Below are positions 27,679-36,844 of a DNA stretch of 64,000 nt, one piece after another. Within the stretch, counting starts at the first letter, position 1; the number at the start of each line of letters is the position of its first letter. The DNA is from Bradyrhizobium sp. SRS-191. Its GTDB lineage: Bacteria > Pseudomonadota > Alphaproteobacteria > Rhizobiales > Xanthobacteraceae. The notes beneath the pieces are model-generated. The model worked only from the letters and a program-made list of their open reading frames with translations, did no database searches and was not told the origin of the DNA. The position numbers and the translations under genes were made by a program. The stretch lies in the NCBI RefSeq assembly GCF_024586915.1, contig NZ_JANBVS010000013.1:124001-188000 (forward strand), given 5' to 3'.

Positions 27679-27711
27679 ACGTCTCGCCCGCCAATCCCGG
27701 AGGGACGTGTC

Positions 27712-28356
27712 ATGCTTCACAGCAGATCGTTTCGCTTCTCGCGGCTCCCGGCAGCCGTGCTGGGCGCGCTGATGCTGTTTCCCGGTGGTGTCCGCAGTGA
27801 GCCGTTGCCGGCTGGGCTGGTCGAGCAGTTGCGGGCGGGGGGCCATGTCATCGTGTTTCGCCATGGCGCGACGGTGGCGGTGGCGGCCAAGGTGGATTCG
27901 ATGAGCCGGCCGAATGTTCCGGCGCAGCGGCAGCTCAATGACGAGGGGCGGGCGCAGGCCAAGGCGATCGGCGAGGCGCTGCGCAAGCTCAAGATCCCGG
28001 TGGCCCAGGTGCTCACCAGCACGGTGCAGCGCGCCGTCGATACCGGCAGACTGTTCGGCCTCGGCGAGGTCGGCACGACCGGCGATCTGGCCGAGAGCGG
28101 GCAGGAGAGCTCGGCTGAGGATAATGAGCGGCGCGCGCAGGCGCTGCGCAGGCTCGTGGCCACCGCGCCGCCGGCCGGCGGCAATGTCGTGCTGGTGTCG
28201 CACAAGCCGAACCTCGTCGACGCGTTCGGCGCCGGCTGGTCGGACGTGCGCGAGGGCGAGGCGTCGGTGTTCCAGCCGGACGGCAAGGGCGGCACCCGGC
28301 TCGTCGCCCGCGTTCCGGCGACGGCATGGACGGAGCTGGCCGCGGCGGTCCATTGA
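27712..28356 (+). CDS. Histidine phosphatase superfamily protein, probably exported
   Basis: A 214-residue protein with an N-terminal signal-like segment (about 1-29) followed by the phosphoglycerate-mutase-like fold. The catalytic RHG is at residues 50-52 and the second histidine in LVSHKP near 164, so the phospho-histidine chemistry looks intact. The substrate cannot be named; such secreted members are usually phosphomonoesterases. The ATG used has GGAGGG eight bases upstream and directly precedes the signal peptide; an upstream in-frame start would place 16 non-signal residues in front and has no ribosome site. The gene stands alone before a glyoxalase-like gene on the same strand. Confidence 0.85.
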   Translation: MLHSRSFRFSRLPAAVLGALMLFPGGVRSEPLPAGLVEQLRAGGHVIVFRHGATVAVAAKVDSMSRPNVPAQRQLNDEGRAQAKAIGEALRKLKIPVAQVLTSTVQRAVDTGRLFGLGEVGTTGDLAESGQESSAEDNERRAQALRRLVATAPPAGGNVVLVSHKPNLVDAFGAGWSDVREGEASVFQPDGKGGTRLVARVPATAWTELAAAVH

Positions 28357-28533
28357 GCGCGGCGGCGCGGCGCTGAGGCGAACGGGCCGATGGGCGATCG
28401 CCGGGCTGGCCGCCTCGCGCGTCTGCACTGCTGGTGTCGGGGCGCGGTCACGCGCCGAGGCGGACGCGCATCGATCGGAAGGGATCGTGTGGCTGTTGCC
28501 GCAAGCCGCGGCAGGCCCAGGGAGGACCATCGC

Positions 28534-28920
28534 ATGCGCCTGTGGACGATCATCGGTGTGGCCGACGTGGCGCGCAGCATCGCCTGGTATCAAACGCTGC
28601 TGGGCCTGCAACAGACCAGGCCGGCGCATGAGGAGTTCGGGCAGGTCATCGCAGGTGACGGCACCGTGCTGCTGTGTTGTCACGCCTGGGGCGCGCACGA
28701 GCACCCATCGCTGACGTCGCCGCATGCGGCGGCACCCGGCAACGGGCTGCTGCTGTTCTTCCGGCTCGATGGCTTCGACGACGCCTTGCAGCGCGCGCGG
28801 CGGCTTGCCGCGGCGCTCGACGAGGAGCCGCATCGCAATCCCAACACAGGCACGATGGAGTTCTCGCTGCGCGATCCCGACGGCTACTTTGTCACGGTCA
28901 GCGCGGCGGCGGCGCCCTGA
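28534..28920 (+). CDS. VOC (glyoxalase/bleomycin-resistance) family protein
   Basis: A 128-residue single-domain vicinal-oxygen-chelate protein. It opens with a beta strand and the VADVARSIAWYQTLLGL segment, and ends with the family's SLRDPDGYFVTV, where the D-P-D-G-Y is diagnostic. Members act as lyases, isomerases or binding proteins for small electrophiles or antibiotics; the function is not specified here. The start is set by GGAGGA eight bases upstream of the ATG; earlier in-frame starts give an arginine-rich leader with no family resemblance. It lies between the phosphatase and catalase-like genes without tight coupling. Confidence 0.85.
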   Translation: MRLWTIIGVADVARSIAWYQTLLGLQQTRPAHEEFGQVIAGDGTVLLCCHAWGAHEHPSLTSPHAAAPGNGLLLFFRLDGFDDALQRARRLAAALDEEPHRNPNTGTMEFSLRDPDGYFVTVSAAAAP

Positions 28921-29034
28921 GCGACGGGAACTCGCGGGATGGTGGGCCAGGCATCGCCGGCCTGCGGCCACGAAAGTCGCTCTCGCGTCCATCGAGACTG
29001 CTATGCTGCATCGCCTCAACAGGAGATGCCGCCG

Positions 29035-30015
29035 ATGATGACACGTCGACTCGCAGCCGTGCTGGCCGGGTTCGCCCTCGCCATGCCCACCCTAGCCCTC
29101 GCGCAGGACGCGCCGATCGAGGAGCAGGTCGTCAATGCCATGAACAAGGTGTTCGGCGTCCATGCCGGCTTCCGCGCCAATCACGCCAAGGGCGTGGTGG
29201 TCGAGGGCAAGTTCAAGCCGTCGGCCGAGGCCGCAGGCTTGAGCAAGGCGGCGCTGTTCAGCGGCGGCGAGATTCCGGTGACGGTCCGCTTCTCGGACTC
29301 CACCGGCGTGCCGAACCTGCCCGACGGATCCGACGACGCCAATCCGCACGGCATGGCGGTGAAGTTTCATCTCGCCGACGGCAGCGACGTGGACCTCGTG
29401 ATCAACTCGCTGAAGTTCTTCCCGGTCTCGACGGCGGCGGAGCTGCGCGACCTGTTCCTGGCGATCGCCGACTCCGGGCCGAATGCGGCGAAGCCGACCA
29501 AGCTCGAGCAGTTCATCGGCAGCCATCCCTCGGTGCCGGCGGCGCTCGGCACCATCGCGACGCCCGACAGCTTTGCCAACGAGGCCTATTTCGGCGTCAA
29601 CGCCTTCGTGCTCGTCAACAAGGCCGGCGCCAAGCAGGCCGTACGCTGGCAGATGCTGCCGGAGAAGGTCGTGCATCTCGACAAGGCGGAGGCGGCGAAG
29701 CGCGCGCCGGACTTCCTGATGGCCGAGCTGCCGGAGCGGCTGAAGCAGGGGAAGGTCGAATTCCGCTTCAAGGCGCAGCTTGCGTCCGCCGGCGACGACA
29801 CCAAGGATCCGGCGAAGCCGTGGCCGGAGGATCGCAAGCTCGTCGAGCTCGGCGTGCTGACGATCGACAAGGCGGTCGCCGACAGCGACGCCGCGCAGAA
29901 GAAGCTCTTGTTCCTGCCGGGCCAGCTCACCGACGGCATCGAGGCGTCGGACGATCCGATGATCGACATCCGCAACGGCGCCTACGCGGTCTCCTTCTCC
30001 CGGCGCAATCCGTGA
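29035..30015 (+). CDS. Periplasmic catalase-related peroxidase (SrpA-type)
   Basis: A 326-residue protein with a clear signal peptide (about 1-24, cleavage after ALA) and a short catalase core. The distal histidine lies in NHAKG (His50), followed by the VRFSDSTG and PHGMAVKF motifs. The C-terminal RNGAY segment probably carries the proximal haem tyrosine. It lacks the long arms of full catalases, as is usual for the catalase-related subfamily. It probably degrades peroxide or organic peroxides in the periplasm. The start ATG follows AGGAG by nine bases; a second ATG is adjacent. A strong stem-loop lies just past the stop. Confidence 0.9.
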   Translation: MMTRRLAAVLAGFALAMPTLALAQDAPIEEQVVNAMNKVFGVHAGFRANHAKGVVVEGKFKPSAEAAGLSKAALFSGGEIPVTVRFSDSTGVPNLPDGSDDANPHGMAVKFHLADGSDVDLVINSLKFFPVSTAAELRDLFLAIADSGPNAAKPTKLEQFIGSHPSVPAALGTIATPDSFANEAYFGVNAFVLVNKAGAKQAVRWQMLPEKVVHLDKAEAAKRAPDFLMAELPERLKQGKVEFRFKAQLASAGDDTKDPAKPWPEDRKLVELGVLTIDKAVADSDAAQKKLLFLPGQLTDGIEASDDPMIDIRNGAYAVSFSRRNP

Positions 30016-30026
30016 GTCCTGCAGCA

Positions 30027-30054
30027 GCGCGCATGACGTAAACGTCGTGCGCGC
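30027..30054 (+). terminator. Stem-loop downstream of the catalase-like gene
   Basis: A 12-bp stem (30,027-30,038 with 30,043-30,054, one G-U pair) closes a TAAA loop 11 nt after the stop. Only two T residues follow, so termination strength is uncertain. Confidence 0.6.
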
Positions 30055-30674
30055 TTGCGGCCGCTTGCTGCGGAGCGCGCGCGGCGCGATCCGCCGACGG
30101 ATGCAATGTGATCGCATTGCGGCCGCCTCTGCGAGCCTTGGCCGCGAGATCGCTCGGCTCTCGCCATAGTCGATCTCATTGCGGCGCGGCTGCGCCATTC
30201 TTTGTCCCGATCGATGGCGACGCGCGCCGGTATGATCATGGCGCGGCGTTGCCGATGAGCGTCACCAGAGCGCCGTCGCGTGTCGCGCAGAGGGCACATT
30301 GATCTCATCGCGACTGCGACATGGCCGCCAGCAACCAAGACGAGTAGTTCGCCCCGCACCGCTTGTCGCCGCTTCGCTGTCGAGTCGCGAAACTGCCTAT
30401 GACAAAGGATGCATCCGCATCTCGCCGCGACGCGCAGCGTCTTCGTTCGTCGACGAACGATTCCGGCAGCGGCGCACTCTGCGACGTAATCATGTCGGGC
30501 ATCGCTGGTTTTCGCCTGAATTCTGCATCTTCGATGCAACAGTCAAAACGGAATTGTTAACGGCGCATCGTCGCGATCCGCATTCCGCAGCAATGACATT
30601 TTTCAATTCAGATCGCGACACAATCTGACCCTCCTGATGCGGCCGTCGTTTGTTGCGGCACGTGTTCAGGAGTT
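30055..30674. other. Long gene-free upstream region of the outer-membrane protein gene
   Basis: About 620 bp without a supportable gene. It becomes more A/T-rich towards 30,530-30,620 (for example GGAATTGTTAACG and ATTTTTCAATTCAG), where a promoter for the downstream gene is likely, and it contains one perfect 18-bp palindrome listed separately. Confidence 0.5.
30443..30460. promoter_or_regulatory. Perfect 18-bp palindrome TCGTTCGTCGACGAACGA
   Basis: The sequence is identical to its own reverse complement over 18 bases. It lies 214 nt upstream of the outer-membrane protein ATG. Its length and perfection suggest a dimeric-repressor operator; the regulator is not known. Confidence 0.55.
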
Positions 30675-32390
30675 ATGAGTTCGATGCGTCGCGTATTTGG
30701 CGTGTGTCTTTGCCTATCGACTTTCGCAGGTCCTACGACATCGGTCTGGGCGACTGATCTCGCCCTGCCTCCCCCGCTCCCGCCGCCGGACGTCTTCGCC
30801 TACAGGTGGAGTGGCTGCCACGCCGGCGCCAACGCCGGCATGGCGTGGTCGCGTCAGCAGCAGACCTGGAGCCAGCTCGCCAATGCCGCGCCTGCGCCCG
30901 CGCAGCCTGCGCCACAGCCGGCCGGCAACGCCAACAACCCGCCCGTGGTGAAGCCGCCGGTGGTTGCAAATCCGGCGCCGAACCCGCCGCCGCCGAACAA
31001 CCCTGGCGGGAACAACGGCGGATGGAAGCCGCCGCCGAAGCCGCCGGGCAAGCCCCCGATCTGTGAGCGCAACGACAAGGGCTGGTGGCAGCCCGGCAAG
31101 CCCTATCACGGCGACAAGGACCACGACTGGGCGAACGGCAAACCGTCCTACAAGCCCGGTCACGATGGTGACCATCATTGGCCGCAGGTCGGATCGAAAG
31201 GCGGCGACAACAAGTCGTCCTGGCCGGCGCAGGCGTCGTACAAGAACGACAAGGATAAGAACGACAACTACAAGGACGTCAAATACAGCGACAACTGGTT
31301 CGGCAAGCATCACGACGACGATCATGACAAGTCGGGCGGCTGGTCGCAGCTGCACTCGAACGGCTATTCCGACCGCTCTGCCTGGCTGCACCACGACAAG
31401 GACGACGACAAGAAGGGCGGCAGCTTCGGTGGCAAGAAGGATGATGCCGACAAGCCCGTCTCTTACGGCTGGTCGAAGCAGCCGGCGAAGGGCGGATATG
31501 ACAGCTACGCCTGGATGAAGCCGGATCATCACGACGACGACAAGCATGGCGGCGGCTACGGCTGGGGCGGCAAGCCGAAAGACAATGATGACGGCAAGGG
31601 CGGCTATGGCGGCAAGCCCGACAAGGATCATTGGGAGCAGCACGGCAACAACGGATGGCCGTATCATCCGGACAAGCCGGGCTGGCCGCCGAAGAATCCG
31701 CCGCCGAAGGATGGCGGCGGACAGAAGCCGCCGCCGCAGGGCAACAACAACCCGCCGGTCCAGAATCCGCCTGTGCAGAATCCTCCTGTCCAGAATCCGC
31801 CCGTGGTCGGTGGCGGGAATATCGCGCCGCTGCCGGTCGCGGCCGTGCAGATCCCGACCGCCATCTCCAGCAATGGCAGCGATGTCGTCGGCGGCCTGCA
31901 ACTCGGCTGCGACTATCAGCTCGACCGCTTCGTCGTCGGCATCCAGGCGATGGCCGATCTCGGCAACATCAACGTGACCAATCCGCTCGCGCCCGGGCTG
32001 ACGCTGAGCACGCGCACCAGCAACCTCTATACGGCCACGCTTCGCGCCGGCTATCTGGTCACGCCGGAGATCCTCGCTTATGTCCGCGGCGGCGCGGCGT
32101 GGACGCGCACCAACGTGGCGGTCACCAACACCGCCACCGGACAGTCCGCCAGCGTTGCCTTCAACCGCAGCGGCTGGACGGTCGGCGCCGGCGTCGAGTG
32201 GATGTTCGCGCGCAACTGGTCGGCGTTCGCCGAATATGACTACGCCGATTTCGGCACGGCCACCGGCACGCTGCCCGGAGCTGCGGCGATCACCGGCGGT
32301 CCGAACGTGGTCAGCCAGAAGACGCAGCTCCACACGGCGATGATCGGTGTGAATTACCGGTTCGAGATGCTGTCGCGCGGCGGACGCTGA
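30675..32390 (+). CDS. Outer-membrane beta-barrel protein with a large His/Asp/Lys/Gly/Pro-rich insertion
   Basis: A 571-residue protein with a signal peptide (cleavage near residue 26, after VWA). Residues about 43-60 (YRWSGCHAGANAGMAWS) look like the first strand of the Omp25/OmpA-like barrels common in rhizobia. The barrel resumes only at about 385-571, with VVGGLQLGCDYQ, AYVRGGAAWTR, FAEYDYADFG and a closing MIGVNYRFEML strand. Between them lie about 320 residues of low complexity: a Pro/Asn-rich part, then His-, Asp-, Lys- and Gly-rich stretches such as KHHDDDHDKSGG, then repeats of PPVQN. The insertion would fall in the first surface loop. The acidic, histidine-rich make-up suggests metal or cation binding, which is inference. 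CAGGAG precedes the ATG and a strong terminator follows. Confidence 0.88.
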   Translation: MSSMRRVFGVCLCLSTFAGPTTSVWATDLALPPPLPPPDVFAYRWSGCHAGANAGMAWSRQQQTWSQLANAAPAPAQPAPQPAGNANNPPVVKPPVVANPAPNPPPPNNPGGNNGGWKPPPKPPGKPPICERNDKGWWQPGKPYHGDKDHDWANGKPSYKPGHDGDHHWPQVGSKGGDNKSSWPAQASYKNDKDKNDNYKDVKYSDNWFGKHHDDDHDKSGGWSQLHSNGYSDRSAWLHHDKDDDKKGGSFGGKKDDADKPVSYGWSKQPAKGGYDSYAWMKPDHHDDDKHGGGYGWGGKPKDNDDGKGGYGGKPDKDHWEQHGNNGWPYHPDKPGWPPKNPPPKDGGGQKPPPQGNNNPPVQNPPVQNPPVQNPPVVGGGNIAPLPVAAVQIPTAISSNGSDVVGGLQLGCDYQLDRFVVGIQAMADLGNINVTNPLAPGLTLSTRTSNLYTATLRAGYLVTPEILAYVRGGAAWTRTNVAVTNTATGQSASVAFNRSGWTVGAGVEWMFARNWSAFAEYDYADFGTATGTLPGAAAITGGPNVVSQKTQLHTAMIGVNYRFEMLSRGGR

Positions 32391-32422
32391 GGGACGGATC
32401 GGACACCATCCTGCAAGACGAG

Positions 32423-32454
32423 AGGCCGCCCGGTCATCCCCGGGCGGCCTTTTT
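32423..32454 (+). terminator. Rho-independent terminator after the outer-membrane protein gene
   Basis: An 11-bp perfect GC-rich stem (AGGCCGCCCGG with its complement, 32,423-32,433 and 32,440-32,450) closes a 6-nt loop and runs into five T residues. Confidence 0.92.
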
Positions 32455-32533
32455 GTTTCGCGTGCGCCGTCTGGTATTGAACGTTTCGACGGCGCGCAGG
32501 GACAAAAGGGTCCAGTCGTCCACGGAGAACCGG

Positions 32534-35362
32534 ATGAAGATCGTCTCACATGCGCTGCTGGCCGGCTGCGCCATCCTGCTCGCGATGTCCGGCGCCCGCG
32601 CGCAGGCGCCGCTCGTGGACGAGGCGGCGGCGCCGAGCGAGCCGTATCAGGGGCCGTTCGCCTATGACGAGGAGCAGACCGTGGTGGCGCGGTCGCCCGG
32701 TCAGGCTGTCGCATTCGATCTGCCGGCGGGGCTCTCCTTGCGCGACTATGAGGCCTCGCCGACCGGCAGCGAGGTGGCGGTGATCGTCGAGGATGCCGCG
32801 CGGCGCCAGCAGGTGGCGTTCTGGGCGTTCGGTCCGGATGGCTTCTCGCGCCGGATCGACGTGCCGGCGCAGACGCGGCTCGCCTCGATCACCTGGCATC
32901 CGCAGGGCAAGGCGGTGTTCCTGCTGGCGACGAGCGATCGCGGATCGCAGATCCTCAAGCTCGACGCCAGGGCGGCGAGCTTCACGGCGCAGACGGTGTA
33001 TTCCAGCGTGGCGTCGTTGCGGCGGCTCGTGGTCGGTCCGCGGCCGTATGAGGTCAACGGCGAGAAGGCGCCGGTGCTGCGCCTGTTCTTCGGCGAGAAG
33101 CTCTCAAGCGGCGCTTACGCCTTGCGTACGGTCACCGAGACCGGCAAGGGGCTGTACACCGTGGTCGGGCCGCAGCGCGATGGCGGCAAGAAGGACGACG
33201 ACGAGACGCCGAACACGACCATCGCTCCCTCGGCGCTGCCGCTGCAGTTCCATCCGGCCGGCAATCAGCTGATCTGGGAAGACCAGAAGAAGTGCCTGCA
33301 CAAGCTCAGCTACGATGCCGACAATTGGGGCAAGAGCGTGCCGTTCGGCCGCGATTGCGGCCATACGCTGACCTACACGCCGAACGGCATCGCCACGATC
33401 GACTGGCAGCCGGGTCAGCCCGGCGTCCGCATCAAGGGCCTGATCGACGGCTCCGACCAGCCGGCGCTCGGCGACTACAAGCTCGATTCCGTGCCGTCGC
33501 AGATGCCGGACGGCCGCGGCGTCATCGCGCTGACCGCGAGCGGGACCACCAGGAGCCTGCGCTATCTGCCGATCTCGGTGCCGCTGGCCGATGTCGCCAA
33601 TGCCTGGATGTACATGGAGAGCGCGGCCGACCAGCAGGCCTTCCTGCGCGATCGCGCCTTGTTCCGGCCGCTGCCGGCGATGGATCAGCTGTTCAAGCTC
33701 TACGACACCGAATCCTATCAATGCGGCGCGCCCGACACGCGGGTGCCGACGCGGCCTTATTTCGTCACGACCGACCTGTTCTGGGAATTGTACAGCGCGG
33801 CGTTCGACGGGCTGTTCATCATCCTCGAGCGCGAGCAGGCGGGACCTGCCTTCGCGCGCTTCGTCGCCGCTGCCGATGCGGAGCTTGCCAAGCGCCATCC
33901 GGGCAGCCGCATGGCCAAGGCGTTCGCCGCGGCGCATGCGGTGCTCGAAGGTCGCAGCGAGTCCAATGCGGAAGCGCGCCTGATCGTGGCGGCCCGCGGC
34001 TCGGAGCAGTCGCTGGCGCTCGAGGGGCCGCTCGACTTTGCGCAGTTCAAGCCGCGCGGGCACTACACGACCGATGCGCAGAAGCGCTATTTCGGCGCGG
34101 TGCGCTACCTCAGTGCGCTGCCGCTGTCGGCCGAGGACACCGCGATGCTGCGTGGCCTCGATGCGGCCGTCGGCAAGGCTGCGACGGACTGGATCGCGGT
34201 GTACCGGCCGTTCATCGCCTCGTCGCGGCTCGATCTGGTCTGGGGCGGCGCCGCCTCGACGATCGCCTCGCATCCGGACACGCGCGGCACGCGGCTGTTT
34301 CCGCTGTCCTGGGGCTGGGACAATGAGGCGCTCGACAATGTCGTCGATCATGCCGAGCGGCCGGAGGCCGAGCGCATCAAATCCCGCGACGGTGGCTCGC
34401 GCCTGTTGCCGTCGGGTCTCGACTTCGCCGCCATCGCCGGCAACCGATTGGCGGGCGAGTTGCTCAGCCGCGACATCGCGAGCTATCCCAATCTCGGCAA
34501 CCGCATCGCGGCGGTGCGGCAGCGCTTTGCAGCTGCCGGCGGCAAATCGCGCAGCGGTCTCTACGATGCCTGGATCGCGGCGCTGGCCACGCAATGGGCC
34601 GACAGCACGACGACATCGGAGGTCGCGGGGCCGGTGTGGAACGCCAAGCGCCTGCAGACGGGCCTCGCTTCCTGGGCGACGCTGCGCCACGCCACGGTGC
34701 TGGTCAACGACAAGACCGTGGCCGAATGCGGCGAGGGCGGCTTCGAGGCGATCCTGATGCAGCCGCCGCGCGGCTATGTCGAGCCCGATCCCGCGAGCTT
34801 CGCGGCGATCGCCGATCTGTTCGAGTCCACCATCGCGATGGTGCGGGACAGCCGCACGATCGCGGCGGATCCCGCAGCCAGCGGGCGGCTGCGCGACGGC
34901 ATCATCCGCCGCCTGACCGAGTCTCGCGACAACATCCGGAAATATCAGCGTATCGCCGAGAAGGAGTTGAAAGGCGAGACGCTGAGTGCCGAGGACTACA
35001 AGCTCATCCAATATGTCGGCCGGGCCGCCGAGCACAATTTCCTGATCTTCTCCAGCCTGTCGAACCCGCAATATGCGCTGTCCAACCCCGATCCGATGAT
35101 GAAGGTGGTCGACGTCGCCGACGCGCCAGGGGGAACGCGCGAGCTCGGCGTCGGCCGGCCGCTCGAATGGGACCAGATCGTTCCGCACAACGGCCGCTCG
35201 GAGATCGTCAAGGGCGGCGTCTACTCCTACTACGAGTTTGCCTCGCCGCAGCCGCTCGATGATGCCCAGTGGCGCAAGATGGTCGATGCGCAGCCACGGC
35301 CGGACTGGGTCGCGCGGCATCTCTCCGCGAACGCGCTGTCGTGTCCGGCGCGTCAGCCGTGA
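32534..35362 (+). CDS. DUF3160-family exported protein
   Basis: A 942-residue protein with a signal peptide (1-24, cleavage after ARA). The N-terminal 350 residues look like a beta-propeller-style region with scattered Trp and Asp turns. The C-terminal half matches DUF3160: NPDPMMKVVDVAD, VGRPLEWDQIVP and the closing GGVYSYYEF are characteristic. The biochemical role of the family is unknown. The start is fixed by GGAGAACC before the ATG and the signal peptide; earlier in-frame starts lie in the preceding terminator region. The stop overlaps the CapA-like gene by one base (TGATG), so the two are probably translationally coupled and act together in the envelope. Confidence 0.88.
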   Translation: MKIVSHALLAGCAILLAMSGARAQAPLVDEAAAPSEPYQGPFAYDEEQTVVARSPGQAVAFDLPAGLSLRDYEASPTGSEVAVIVEDAARRQQVAFWAFGPDGFSRRIDVPAQTRLASITWHPQGKAVFLLATSDRGSQILKLDARAASFTAQTVYSSVASLRRLVVGPRPYEVNGEKAPVLRLFFGEKLSSGAYALRTVTETGKGLYTVVGPQRDGGKKDDDETPNTTIAPSALPLQFHPAGNQLIWEDQKKCLHKLSYDADNWGKSVPFGRDCGHTLTYTPNGIATIDWQPGQPGVRIKGLIDGSDQPALGDYKLDSVPSQMPDGRGVIALTASGTTRSLRYLPISVPLADVANAWMYMESAADQQAFLRDRALFRPLPAMDQLFKLYDTESYQCGAPDTRVPTRPYFVTTDLFWELYSAAFDGLFIILEREQAGPAFARFVAAADAELAKRHPGSRMAKAFAAAHAVLEGRSESNAEARLIVAARGSEQSLALEGPLDFAQFKPRGHYTTDAQKRYFGAVRYLSALPLSAEDTAMLRGLDAAVGKAATDWIAVYRPFIASSRLDLVWGGAASTIASHPDTRGTRLFPLSWGWDNEALDNVVDHAERPEAERIKSRDGGSRLLPSGLDFAAIAGNRLAGELLSRDIASYPNLGNRIAAVRQRFAAAGGKSRSGLYDAWIAALATQWADSTTTSEVAGPVWNAKRLQTGLASWATLRHATVLVNDKTVAECGEGGFEAILMQPPRGYVEPDPASFAAIADLFESTIAMVRDSRTIAADPAASGRLRDGIIRRLTESRDNIRKYQRIAEKELKGETLSAEDYKLIQYVGRAAEHNFLIFSSLSNPQYALSNPDPMMKVVDVADAPGGTRELGVGRPLEWDQIVPHNGRSEIVKGGVYSYYEFASPQPLDDAQWRKMVDAQPRPDWVARHLSANALSCPARQP

Positions 35363-36786
35363 TGCGTGCCCTGCTGGCGCTGCTGCTCACGTTGGCCGGC
35401 GTGGCGGCGGCACAGGCGGCGGATGCCGATACAGCGCGGCTGCTGTTCACCGGCGACATCATGCTGTCGCGCCAGGTGGCGCGGGAGATTGCCGCGCGGG
35501 GCGGCCTGTCGCCGTGGCATGGCCTGCGCGACGTGCTGCGGAGCGCCGATCTCGTCGTCGGCAATTTCGAGGGCACGGTCGGCGGAGCCGACGCGTGCGA
35601 TGCGCCGAAGGAGCTGTGCTTCGCGGTCGATCCGCACCTCGTGCCGCTGCTCAAGGACGCCGGCTTCACGGCGCTCGGCATCGCCAACAATCATTCGAGC
35701 GATCTCGGCGCCGCCGGGCGCAAGGCGACGCGCGAGGCGCTGCAGGCCGCCGGGCTCGGCGCGATCGGCTCGGCGGAGTCTCCGGCCTTCGCCAAGGTGG
35801 GTGGCCGCACGCTGGCGCTGATCAGCCTCAATCTCGTTGCTGGCCGCGACGGCCAGATCGACCGCGTCCCGTCCTGGCAGGTGGCGCAGCAGCTGCGGCT
35901 GGCGCGCGCGCTGGGAGACTGGGTGATCGTCTCGGTGCATTGGGGCAAGGAGCTTGCCGACTGGGTGGTGCCGGAGCAGGAGGCCGCGGCAAAATGGCTG
36001 GTCGCGCAGGGCGCCGACCTGATCATCGGCGCGCATCCGCATGTCGTGCAGCCGCCGGCCTGCGTCGACGGCAAGCCGGTGTTCTACTCGCTCGGCAACC
36101 ACGTGTTCGACCAGAAATATCCGCAGACCAAGCGCGGCCTGATCGCTGATTGCGAGATCAAGGGCGATCGACTGACCTGCGGCGGTCTGCCGACCAGGAC
36201 GCCCGATGGCTCGGCCTATCCCGCCTGGGCGGCGGCGCAGGACCAGCCACCGGCTACGCTCGCGCAATGCCCCGTCAAGGCAAACGCGCCGCTGCGCGTG
36301 GCGGGCCAGGCGATCGGTCCCTGGATCCGCGACGGTGAGATCGCCTCGGACCGGCTCGTGCTCGAAGGCCGCGGCGAGGCGAACCGCTGGCGCACGCCGC
36401 CGCGCGCGCTGCTGTCAGCCGAGGCCGGACGTCTCGTGGCCGATCAGCCGCCGCTGCTGTTCACGCTCGAGCGCCATGCCTCGCCGATCGACGGCGAGGA
36501 CGGCCCGCGGCCCTACGTCTACGAGGTCACCGCCCATGGCCTGGTGGCGAAATGGCGCGGCTCGGCGCTGGCCTGGCCGCTGCTCGATGCGGTGCTGATC
36601 GCCGATGACGCCGGGCAATCCTATCTGTGCGCCCTGCATCGCGGCGATTCCTTCATCATGCTGGATACGGCGAAGCCGTCAGCCACGCGGACGCAGGTCT
36701 ATGCCTGGAACGGCTTCGGCTTCACCGGCGTGAACGACGACGCGCTTGCGGCGCGTTGCGCGGGGCGCTTCGACCTCGGCGGCTGA
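35362..36786 (+). CDS. CapA-family metallophosphatase-like protein, exported
   Basis: A 474-residue protein with a signal peptide (about 1-20). It carries the ordered motifs of the CapA/YwtB family: LLFTGDIMLSR, GNFEGTVG, GIANNHSSDLG, SVHWGKE, IIGAHPHVVQ and YSLGNHVFDQ. CapA proteins have a calcineurin-like metallophosphatase fold and are needed for poly-gamma-glutamate synthesis or anchoring in some Gram-positives. No CapB or CapC homologue is in this window, so a polyglutamate role is not supported. The region after residue 290 is a family-variable C-terminal domain. The start overlaps the DUF3160 stop by one base. Confidence 0.9.
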   Translation: MRALLALLLTLAGVAAAQAADADTARLLFTGDIMLSRQVAREIAARGGLSPWHGLRDVLRSADLVVGNFEGTVGGADACDAPKELCFAVDPHLVPLLKDAGFTALGIANNHSSDLGAAGRKATREALQAAGLGAIGSAESPAFAKVGGRTLALISLNLVAGRDGQIDRVPSWQVAQQLRLARALGDWVIVSVHWGKELADWVVPEQEAAAKWLVAQGADLIIGAHPHVVQPPACVDGKPVFYSLGNHVFDQKYPQTKRGLIADCEIKGDRLTCGGLPTRTPDGSAYPAWAAAQDQPPATLAQCPVKANAPLRVAGQAIGPWIRDGEIASDRLVLEGRGEANRWRTPPRALLSAEAGRLVADQPPLLFTLERHASPIDGEDGPRPYVYEVTAHGLVAKWRGSALAWPLLDAVLIADDAGQSYLCALHRGDSFIMLDTAKPSATRTQVYAWNGFGFTGVNDDALAARCAGRFDLGG

Positions 36787-36844
36787 GCAGGCATCCGCGG
36801 CTTGGATCGCATCGTCGCGGCGACAGCGATCTGGACGGAGCGCG

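Noticed and set aside
31741..31805. Short tandem repeats in the outer-membrane protein gene considered as a CRISPR-like array
   Set aside because: They are in-frame codon repeats (PPVQN units of 15 bp) without spacers.
30714..32714. A 666-codon minus-strand frame opposite the outer-membrane protein gene
   Set aside because: It reflects the low-complexity repeats of the real gene read in reverse, and it crosses a strong plus-strand terminator.
35362..36786. The CapA-like gene as evidence for a poly-gamma-glutamate capsule locus
   Set aside because: No CapB or CapC ligase or transport genes are adjacent, and CapA-like phosphatase-fold proteins are widespread without capsules.
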